64,000 bases of DNA from Sordariomycetes sp. S80-01Y (Eukaryota > Ascomycota > Sordariomycetes). This document shows, piece after piece, positions 50,320 through 59,857 of this stretch. The stretch spans positions 1,364,001 through 1,428,000 of the forward strand of contig JAXQJY010000027.1 of the NCBI GenBank assembly GCA_037042185.1, read 5' to 3'. The first letter of the stretch is position 1; every line of letters starts with the position of its first letter. The position numbers were made by a program, and so were the translations under genes. The notes under the pieces were generated by a model. It ran no database searches, had not been told where the DNA came from, and was given only the letters and a program-made list of their open reading frames with translations.

Positions 50320-51745
50320 ATGTTCGCAACTCCGCCCACATCACTCACATCGCGTGAACGCCGCAACCCGCCTCCCCGCCAGAAGTCGTGCGCCGCCTGC
50401 ATCCGAGCCAAGCGGAGATGCGAGCCTGGAGGCGGAGTCACGTCGACCTGTTCGAGATGCGAGCAGCGCGGGTTGACGTGCGAGCTGCCCGTGCGGCGGA
50501 CTAGGAGGACAGCTGCAACAAGTCCGGCGCCGAGTGCCCAGTATGTGGACTACACACCCATGCCCTCCACATCGACGTCTTTGCCAGTTGACGGCTGTGT
50601 TTCTCTTGAGGATGGGTTGTTCCAGCTCGACCCTCTGTTCGGCGCATGGGATACGTCTATAGCTGCTTCACCCCTAGGAGTCGATGCGGCTCCTCCGCTT
50701 GGAGGCAACTTCTCGCTGGCTGACCTTCGAGACCCTACTCCTCTGCCCCTGGTGCAGCAGCCTCCAATGCCTGTCTCGCAGCCAGCAAGGAAAGAGTGGG
50801 ATCCTCTTCCTGAATTTGCAAGACGGAGGTTGCAGTACCCTATTGATCAGATCAAGAAGGTTCCGGCCCTGTTTGTGACGGAGGGGCAGACGCCATGGTG
50901 TCATGGGAGGTTGTACGAGGACGAGATACCCAAATGCGTCCAAGGTGAGTCATTTTTTTTTCTCATAGCTCTTCTTGAATATCTTGAAGTCAATCCCAGC
51001 GGTGAAACGAGTTGAACATAGCTGACCGACAACAGACGTGCTCTCTTGCTGCGCACTCTCCCTCCATCTCAACCCCCTGAGCGCCCCTCTCATCACTCGC
51101 ACAATAACATCCCACATCCAGACCCTCCTCCAAGCTCCCGAGCCCTCGACCACCCTCGAGATCCTTGCCCACACCCACAGCCTGCTCCTCTACCACATCC
51201 TCCTAATCTTCACCCCCGACATCTCCCTGCGCTCCCTGACCGAGCGCACTCAATCCGCCCTCGAGGACGCAGCCATGTCCTTGCTGCCGCACATCAACTT
51301 CGACATCGCGGCCCAGCACCCCGATGACGAGCTGCCGTACTACCCCCTTGCGCCCACCATGGCCTTCTGGAGGGACTGGATCCTGCAGGAGTCCGGCCGC
51401 CGTACGCTGCTCTTTACCTTCTTCCTGCTCCAGGCCTACCGCATCATCGCCGGGAAGCCGATTGATGCCTGTGACGGCAGGCTCGGCATGTGCCACAGCT
51501 TCACTTTGAGCTCGCGGCTGTGGCACGCAGGGAGTGCTGTTGAGTTCGCAAAGGCGTGGGGGCGGGATAGGCACCTGGTCGTCGAGAACGGAAAGCTAGA
51601 GGTGGCATTTCGGGAGGCCAACGCAGGCGACGTTGATGTGTTTGGGAGGATCTTGCTCACGAGTATCATGGGGGTTGATGAGGCGGAGGGGTGGTTCGCC
51701 AGCCGAGGCGGGAGTCTATTCACCAAGGCGGACGGATTCGTCTGA
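50320..51745 (+). CDS. Zn2Cys6 fungal transcription factor
   Basis: Two exons (50320-50944, 51036-51745) give 444 residues. The zinc cluster is near the N-terminus: KSCAACIRAKRRCEP, then STCSRCEQRGLTCELP (about residues 22-56), followed by basic RRTRR. A proline-rich linker leads to a helical region. It contains WDPLPEFARRRLQYPIDQI and, after the intron, LSCCALSLHLNPLS and WILQESGRRTLLFTFFLLQ. That pattern is common in regulators of secondary-metabolite and accessory loci. Binding to CGG-type sites is expected from the family. The 91-bp intron has a GCTGAC branch point. It is divergent from the NmrA-like gene and convergent, with 208 bp between, with the GH76 gene. Target genes are unknown. 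Confidence 0.88.
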
Positions 51746-51953
51746 TGTTCGTCACGTAGGTGTATGCAGGAACCGGGGGAAGTTCATGACAATGATTGTC
51801 CAAGTACATTCCAGTATAGTAAGCTGGCCAGTGCGGCATCTAAATTCAAGGGTATGCCTCCCAGCGATGCACAGTCCGAAACACCTTATCCATAAATGCG
51901 CCAAAATCCCTCTACCCATAGAACTCCCATTTTGAATCGTTTCAGTCATGGTC

Positions 51954-54002
51954 TTATGATCTTCCCGATGCCCGCTTCGAGCTGCGTGATGAACGCTTCG
52001 AAATCTCTTCATGAGCAGGAGCATTAGATGGCGTGTTTCGTCCCGAGCTACCTCCCTGCACTGGGGTTCCAAAACCTGAGCCTGAAGCACGGTTGAGCTC
52101 TTCCGTCTCTGGTATTCTCGGTGAGTTGGACGAATTTTCGAATGACTGCGGACGCTCGCTGCCGGGTTCCCCAATCACGCTGGTTCGAATCGACTGGTTA
52201 TGTGGCCAGCCGATGGGCATGTTCGATAACCGTCGCGAGTGACGGCCACTAGCCCTGTGTTCCGACTTCTGGACGACCAATGGTGCTGGTGTGGGCATGG
52301 ACACCTGTTCATTCGAGCTCGTATCAAGACTGGTGTCTCCGGCAACAGCTGCACCCTTCTCGTTGAACTCTCGGGTGTTGCGCTTTGAGTCACGTCTCTG
52401 GAGGACTGCTGCACCAGCGGCTGGTGTGAAGACAGCCGTTGTGACTGCTGCAACCGAAGTATGCGCTCCTTTGGCCTGGGTCCAGGCACTCTTGTCGGAC
52501 GTCTCATCAAGGAACATCCAGAACATGCCCGCAAGCATCGCACCGATCACAACGGCTGTCAGGATGGCTGCCCCAGCCTTCTGGCCCGCCGTGACAGGAC
52601 CGAACTCCTGGCTCGGCGGCGGTTCGGTCCTCCCAATATCGCTTCCTCCAGCACTTGGATTTCCCTCGCTTGTACCTCCCGTGTCCGACGTCAAAATTGG
52701 ATCCCGCTCCTTAATCATGCAGGAAAGCGTCACTTCCAAAGCTGCCATCTGCTGTCCGACGCCAGTGCTTCCGTCATACTTTTCCTCGCTCCATTTCAAG
52801 CCACACATGCGCCCATTGTCGCCCCCAGTACACTGATTGGTAGCCGCAATCGCCGAAGCTCGCAACAAAGGCGCTACTCTTTCGTAAGTGTCAGGCACCC
52901 ATTGCGTGATAGCCGCCAGCCATCGACTGAAATACGCCTTGAAAGACTGCTGGTCTATGTTACAACGATCAACAGGCTCGCAGGCGACCTCTTCCATGAT
53001 GTCCTGATTCTCTCCTCTAAAGAAAACCATGGCTCCATCCAGGAGGTTATCCAGCCTATCTTTCCAAACTTCATCGTCGGTGAAGTTGTACATGGCTGCG
53101 GCGCCGAGGATGAAGGTGCCGGCGTTGTATGAAAATTGCCATGGCACTATATCAGTGCAGTTATTTGGCGTGTGGGCACCGTCGTAGACGTACCAGTTCT
53201 CATCGATGAATTCTAGGGCGATCATCCAGTCCCAGGACCTGGCAGCCCAGTCGGAATACGTCGTGTTGCCGGTGTAAAGCGCTAGCCGTGCGGCGAGGGA
53301 GAAGAAAGTTCCCTGGGATATGGAGTTCTTGTAGTCCCAGCCCTTGTTCCAGTTGTAAATTTGCCATCTTAACCCACCTCCACAATGTTCTGTGTCCCAC
53401 CTCGCAGCTTGCGTATTAAAGACGGCCTGCGCAAGAGCAAGCCAACTGGGGTCGTCCTCGCCCTCGCCTTCGGGGAAGTTATACTCCGCAGCTGACATCA
53501 CCGCCAACCCCCAAAAGCCTTGATCGTCGTTTCCTTCGGTGAGCGTCTGGTTCCGTGGCATGTAGTCGTTCTCTGAGCCGATTTGGTAGAGTAAACCCTC
53601 CACGGTAAGGTCGACGAAAGTGTCGTCTTTGGTATAGTACCAGTACTCGACGAGGGCGCCCATCATAGCACCAGCCTCCCACCCTACATTGATTCAGCAT
53701 ACGTTTACGTAGTGGGAACATGCTGTGTGACCAACAGTAGTATGGTTCGGGCAGCAGCCCTGGGGTGTGGCCAGGTTCGTCGCCATGGTAGAATGTGAGC
53801 ATATCTTCTGCCAATTGCTTCGATATGGTTTTGATGGAATCTAACATTGTCAGGCAACACGATTGGTGAGAGGTGAGTTTGACGTACCTGTCGAGTTGAC
53901 GTCCAGATCATAAGCGGATGCGAAGCTGAGCGAGGTAACGGCTAGCAGCATCGTGGCGAGGACATTGCGCCCGGAGCGCATGGCCCCTTGCAGCAGACGC
54001 AT
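51954..54002 (-). CDS. GH76 alpha-1,6-mannanase of the Dfg5/Dcw1 type, membrane-anchored
   Basis: Three exons (53888-54002, 53736-53840, 51954-53683) give 649 residues. A signal peptide (ending SFASA) is followed by SIKTISKQLAEDM, PYYWWEAGAMMGALVEYW (built across the second splice) and NDDQGFWGLA with the catalytic Asp pair. Further GH76 blocks are HCGGGLRWQIYNWNKGWDY and GTFILGAAAMYNFT. Yeast Dfg5 and Dcw1 are needed to move GPI-anchored mannoproteins into the wall. They end with a GPI signal. Here the domain is instead followed by a membrane helix (AAILTAVVIGAMLAGMFWMFL) and about 190 residues of Ser/Arg-rich tail. The second intron uses a rare GTTGGT donor. The start could also be the ATG 21 bp downstream (MRSGRN). 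Confidence 0.88.
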
Positions 54003-55373
54003 GTTGTCGAGCAAACGCAGCACGCGAGCGCATTCAGGAGCAAATGTTGTATCAGATGGAATCAAGGGCGACAGCAATCCATCCGGACTATCAACCAGAT
54101 CACCCAAAAGTCGTAAGAGGTCGATGATGAGGAGAAGAGGCGCAGCTGCTGTCAAGGATGTGGGAGCTTTTGTCCGTGCTGGAGCTGTGGACGTCACTCT
54201 AGCTCTGCCAAGAGGCGGAAACAGTTGAGGCCGATGCAACCCAGCAGAGGGAAAGAGCGGGGAGGGGGACAATGAGCGTGAGGCTAAACCTTCCTACGAC
54301 TAAGGCAAGCGATTATTAGTACTTGCTAGTCCTACTTGGCAACTATTGAGCGACCCTGTTAAGCGTGAGGCCTCTGTTGCCGTCATTGACGTGGCACCCT
54401 GGGGGTCGATCGTCCAACTTGATCTGGGGAGCTGCAGTGGTCTCATGAGGGTCACGGTGAATGTCGCGTGGAGTCTAACACCTCGGTTGGGGTTGTTAGA
54501 CCTTGACCAAGTATATTATGACTGCAAGTTTGATTTAAGCTAACAGCGATCAAGTGCAGTCGAAGTGCCCCTCGTGCGTGAGACATTAAAGATCGACCCT
54601 GAGGCTTCTGGCTCTGCACATGGCAAAGCTTCAAGATGGGGCTTTCTCAGCAGCATCAGCCCAGACGGCCGCCCCACAGAGCAGACAAGGGTGTGGCCGT
54701 CTAGTCCGGGGTTGTGGTGATCTAAGCCAGATGCAGCAACTTCCATCTGCGCCACGCGAAACATCACGATCAGATGTCTTCCATCTGAACCTACCACACA
54801 TGGTATTCATTCTGTCCTCCTGTGCTGTCATCCATCATCCCTGTTTTGAGTGCAATGCCAATGAATTCTTTCGAGAAAGGATGGGATGAATGCAAAGCTG
54901 GCCCAGGTCCGAGTCTATCTCACATAAGCGCACTGCGTCCCCCAATTTCCAGCCTCCAGCCTACCTGTACTTATGGGGGGTACTGCCCCAACTTGCTGAC
55001 AGAGTTCCCAGAGCATTCTAGTGGATGGCCGGGCTCGTTCCCAATTGGACGTCTTGTACGACCCGGTTCCCAATACGAGATTCCTGTGCTCTCTTGAATT
55101 CCTTCTTTGTTCAATCAAACAATGCGGGTTAGTTAGTGCGAGATGTGATACGAGGACGGCATCTCTATCCGACGGGATGGTGTCCAAGGTTACTGTCGAC
55201 CCAGCCCTGGAATGGCGCCACAGATACTGAGTGGCTGGGATCCCATCAAAGCCACCCTTGATGCGAGCCCAGGTCACCACAGGTGCTGCTTCAAGCTCAA
55301 CACTGCATTACTAAGAGCTTCATTTTGATGTTGCTCACTTGATGAAACGATTTACATTTATATTTGAGTTTAA
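54003..55373. other. Intergenic
   Basis: About 1.4 kb between the GH76 promoter and the 3' end of the dehydrogenase gene. Only short open frames. Confidence 0.5.
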
Positions 55374-56575
55374 TCAGGCGGATTTGGCAGTCTTCTGCCC
55401 CCGGATGTCAGCAACAACCGCAGCCGTCACCTCCTTCGTCGTCGCACTACCTCCCAGGTCTCCTGTCAACACCCCCTTCGAGCATACATTCTCGACCGAC
55501 TTCATCAATTGCGCAGCTGCGTCGGCCTCGCCCAGCCAAGCCAACATTTCGGCTGCCGTCCAGAAGGTTGCAACAGGGTTAGCGATGCCTTTGCCCGTGA
55601 TGTCGAAGGCTGATCCGTGGATGGGCTCGAACATGCTGGGGTTCTGGCGCGTCGGGTCGAGGTTGCTCGTCGGTGCGATGCCAATGGACCCAGCCAGGGC
55701 GGCCGCCAGATCTGAGAGGATGTCGGCGTGCTAAGTCTGTCAGCGGGAATCTTTCCAGGGCATCGGGTGACCTACCAAGTTTGTCGCAACAATCGTATCA
55801 ATGCTCTCTGGCTTCAGCACCATCCTCGTCGTCATGGCATCAACCAGCATCTTGTCGACCGTCACCTCTGGGAACTCCTTGGCGACATCAGCAGCAACCT
55901 CATCCCAGAGCACCATTCCATTCCTCTGGGCATTGCTCTTGGTCACGACTGTCAACATCTTCCTAGGTCTGCTCGCCGCTGTCTCGAAGGCGAAGCGCAT
56001 GAGCCTGCGGATTCCGTGCCGGGTGAAGATGGAGACTTCGGTGGCCGTCTCCCATTCCTGTCCGCGGTGAGAGCGGCCACCTTGTCCGGCATATTCGCCC
56101 TCGCTGTTTTCGCGGATAATCACCCAGTCGAGGTCGCCAGTCTTGCAGTTCCTCAGGGGGGACTGCGTACCAGGCAAAACGCGAGTTGGGCGTACATTCG
56201 CATATTGTTGGAATGGTTGGCAGATGGCTAGCCGGAGACCCCAGAGAGAGATGTGATCCGGGACGTCTGCTTCAATCAGCCATGATACCGATTTCGCGCC
56301 CTTTCGTGCTTACCAGGGGCACCGACGGCACCAAACAAGATGGCGTCGTGTTTCTTCAGCTCCTCTAGCCCACCATCGGGGATGTACTTCCCCGTCTTCT
56401 TGTACAACTCAGAGCTCCAGTCATAGTTCTTAAACTCGAGCTCGAAGCCTTGCTGGGTCTCGGCCAGCGCCTTTAGCACGTCAATGCCAGCCTCGACAAC
56501 TTCTGGTCCGATGCCATCGCCGGGCATGGCGGCAATGCTGTACGACTTCTTCGTTTGGAGGGCGCTGGGCGACAT
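55374..56575 (-). CDS. Tartrate/D-malate-type dehydrogenase (isopropylmalate dehydrogenase family)
   Basis: Three exons (56314-56575, 55776-56266, 55374-55730) give 369 residues. The family's beta-decarboxylating core is complete: IAAMPGDGIGPEVV, ILFGAVGAP, then VPDHISLWGLRLAI and QQYANVRPTRVLPG. IIRENSEGEYAGQGG follows, then the metal-binding region NLHADILSDLAAALAGSIG (built across the second splice) and FEPIHGSAFDITGKGIANP. DHISLWG and RENSEGEY are the forms seen in tartrate dehydrogenase/decarboxylase and D-malate dehydrogenase, not in Leu2 or isocitrate dehydrogenases. An NAD- and Mn-dependent oxidation of tartrate or D-malate is therefore likely, but substrate is inference. The start is MSPSALQT; an in-frame ATG 60 codons upstream could add an N-terminal extension. 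Introns are 47 and 45 bp. Confidence 0.85.
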
Positions 56576-57723
56576 GATGGGCTGATGCGTAATTTGTTCG
56601 GTGACTGAAGCAACTCTCTCCCCTGGGATGGGCTCGGTATTTTGTAACTCGACAGAAGCCCCCGACACGCGCCGATCGCGGACTATCTCGGAGCCTGGAA
56701 TGGGGATTGTGTCTGTAAACAGGAACTCGGGTGGTTCCATCGTACTGCGCGACATCGACTGCCCGCTTTGCGCAGAAAAGAAAGTGCGTCCTTCGGACTT
56801 AGTCTCGTCCGCACGCTCAGCTGGCTCCCTCTGCCAAGGACACCCTCTAATTCGGGAATTTGAGAGGCTTGACGCTAAAATTTCTAGGATCTGATTTTGG
56901 CTTATGAAAAGCTAATATGCAAGCCTCTCATTTGTGCCGTAGCAGAGCGTTCCTTACGCGAGGCCGAAACGCTGCTTCTAAGTCCAAGTTCATGGATCCA
57001 TGTTCACCCGCGAAGGGGTTCGTCGTGAGAACCTCCGAGAGGAGCCAATTCAAGGCTTCCTCTGTTCAGTAGTGCACAAACCCCTCATTAGCGCCTCGAG
57101 ACCTCGTCTCGTGGCAGGAACAATGGATAGACGAAGTCCTGCCCCAGAAACCAAATACTAGCATCTACCGTACTCCGCACGCCTAGACCAAACGCCGAAA
57201 AGCGTCTATGCTGTGGCCAAGGGAAGTCTCAGCCCATTAAGTTGTACTTAATCCGCGGTCATCATATTTCGGCAAATTTCATCCGAGTCACCGCATCCCA
57301 TTTATAAATTGTGAAAGGCGGTGATTCGTCCTAGAAGTAGCAGAGCTAATCGCACACGGTCATATCAGTTCTTTACCACCGGTTTCCCCGCATGGTTTTC
57401 CTCGTGAACCATGTCCAGCGAGTCATACCTGGCCCCTTTTCGCGGACATTGTCTAGTCCGGGCCCGCCTTCTCCGCGCCCATGTTACATTGAGCCACTTG
57501 AATCCTGGGGTATCAAGTCTGGAGAGCGTGGAGCTCCATGTGTGGCCGTTGCGTCCCCAGAAGAGACGGGAAGTGGGAGCTGTACGTGTATATAAGCCTT
57601 CAGCCAGCTGTCTCCTATACGACTAAACTCTTCATCGAGAAGTTGGCTGGTCCTTGCCGTGACAAGCTCTCCTCTGACAAGCATTCTCCTTCCTCTATTT
57701 TGGTTTCGCTCTTCCCGCCTACT
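56576..57723. other. Divergent promoter region, dehydrogenase and transporter
   Basis: 1.15 kb between divergent starts. It contains the transporter's TATA candidate and, at its left end, the 60-codon in-frame upstream extension of the dehydrogenase. No separate gene is seen. Confidence 0.45.
57589..57595 (+). promoter_or_regulatory. TATA box candidate of the MFS transporter gene
   Basis: TATATAA 129 bp before the start codon. Confidence 0.45.
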
Positions 57724-59290
57724 ATGTCGGCCGCCAGCAGAGATATCGACCCTAAGCCGGTCGACAACTTCGTGGAGATGTCTCAGGGTGACACTGAAAA
57801 GAACGGTGTCCTCCGCGAGGGTGCGGATTACTCGGGTGCCGTAAAGAAAACCAGTCCTGAGGAAATCGCCCTCGTTCGAAAGCTTGATCTCCGCATCATG
57901 CCAACACTTTGGTGCATGTACTTCCTCAATTACGTAGGCAGTCCTTATTCTCTAGTCCGGCAAGTTGAAGTTAACATTTGACAGCTTGACCGAAATGCCA
58001 TTGCCCAAGCTCGACTCAATGGGCTCGAGGAGGACCTCGGCCTCGAGGGCTCCCAGTACAATACGTGTATCTCTATCCTCTTCGTCGGGTGCGTCCCTCT
58101 TTGAACGCTGTTTCTTGCGGTTTTGCTAACGCATTCACAGATATCTTCTCATGCAGATTCCCTCGAACATGATCATGTCCAACAAACGCATCCGTCCCTC
58201 TCTCTATCTCTCCGTTTGCATGATGGCCTGGGCCGTCGTCAGCGCGTGCACCGCCCTTGCGAAGAACTATACCGACCTGGTTGTCATCCGATTTTTTCTC
58301 GGCATCACTGAAGCACCCTTCTATCCGGGTGCAATCTACATGCTCTCTATCTTCTACACGCGGAAAGAGATTGCCACCCGTCTATCGATCCTGTACTCGG
58401 GGAACATCTTCGCGACCAGCTTTTCTGGTCTTATCGCCGCGGCAGTATTCAACACCATTAATGGAGCGCACGGACTCGTAGGGTGGCAGTGGCTATTCAT
58501 CATCGAGGGCGTGGTTACATTCGGAGTCGCCATCATCGCCATCTTCATGCTGGCTGACAACCCTTTGACCACTCGCTGGTTATCTCCCGAACAGCGTCAG
58601 CTCGCCCACAACCGCATGGTTCAAGACACGGTCGGGCTCGAGGAGAGCAAAGGTGCACGAGCAGGCTTCCTCCAAGCCGTCCGCGATCCCCGCCTCTGGC
58701 TCCTCTGCTTCATTCAGAACATGCATCTATCTGCCTGTTCCTTCAACAATTTCTTCCCCACCGTCGTTGGCGCCCTGGGTTTCAATTCCACCATCACCCT
58801 CGTCCTTACATGTCCGCCATACCTTGTTTCCGGTGTCTTTGGGTACCTGGCCGGGCTAAGCTCCGGGAAGTTTAACGAGCGCACCTGGCATATCACTGCG
58901 TGCATGGGCCTCGCGATTATCGGCTTCGTCATCTCTTGCGCGACTCTCAATCGCGCGGCTCGCTACGTCAGCTGCTTTCTCTTCGCTTCGGGCGCGTACG
59001 CCGTCAACTCGATGATCCTGGGCTGGGTTTCCGCCACGCTAGGGAGTACGCCCGAGAAGAAAGCCGTTTCTCTCTCGATTGTGAACGTCGTGGCCAATGC
59101 GAGCTACATCTATACGGCGTACTTGTACCCGAGCAGTGATGACCCCAAGTACCTGACTGCCATGGCTAGCAATGCTGCCTTTGCGACGGCTTGTGTGGCT
59201 GCGAGCTGGGTTATGAAGTTCTGGTTGGTGAGGACGAACAAGAAGTTGGACGCGGAGGGAGACGAGAGCGCAACGAGGTATGCTTACTAG
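57724..59290 (+). CDS. MFS transporter, Dal5/allantoate-tartrate permease type (ACS family)
   Basis: Three exons (57724-57933, 57985-58088, 58141-59290) give 487 residues with about 12 membrane helices. The first helix ends LWCMYFLNYLDRNAIAQARLNGL, a hallmark of the anion:cation symporter family formed by removing the first 51-bp intron. The second junction gives LFVGYLLMQIPSNMI. Loop 4 has the family motif RFFLGITEAPFYPGAIYMLS, and the WQWLFIIEG block follows. Known relatives carry allantoate, nicotinate, pantothenate, biotin precursors and, in bacteria (TtuB), tartrate. It lies divergently beside a tartrate-type dehydrogenase gene, so an organic acid is the likely cargo (inference). The cytosolic N-terminus of about 55 residues is charged. 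Confidence 0.88.
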
Positions 59291-59857
59291 GGCAGTGCAG
59301 GAGATTACTTCAGGTCCATGATACTTCGGTCTGCAGATCAGATATGTGGCATTGTCATCCGACCACCTATATCAATCATTTCCTCAGTTTCTAAAAGCTT
59401 TTCCATTGCCTTGATGATGACGTTTCATCCAGACAAGTAGCTATCTCATAAGCTTCGAGCTAGAGCAATACCACATAAGCATTACAAAGTCTCAGGTTTT
59501 CGGTACCGGAATCAAGAAGAGGCTCGGAGTAGAGATCTGAATGTTTAAACATCGTGCCCACTTACAGTCTACAAACATCCTAATCCAAGCTCGGCCACCT
59601 CCTTTCCTGTAGTCCTCCTCAGACCTGAATGAGCAAATCATTCGCATATCAGGATCTGCCCATGGGGTGTTTACGGCTGTTCTCATCGTAAGGATCTCCA
59701 TGAAGGGTGTTCTATGCACTCCCCGACCAAGTTTTGGCTCTTCATCTTAGCCTGCGTCACAAGAAGCGTGTGGACACGTATCACGGGAACGTAGTTCCAA
59801 ATCAAATGGCCCAGATTGTTTATCCAATGAATGTTTTTATTCTTGCTATGGCGAGCC
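59291..59857. other. Intergenic between convergent 3' ends
   Basis: 570 bp between the transporter and regulator stops. No gene is seen. Confidence 0.5.
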
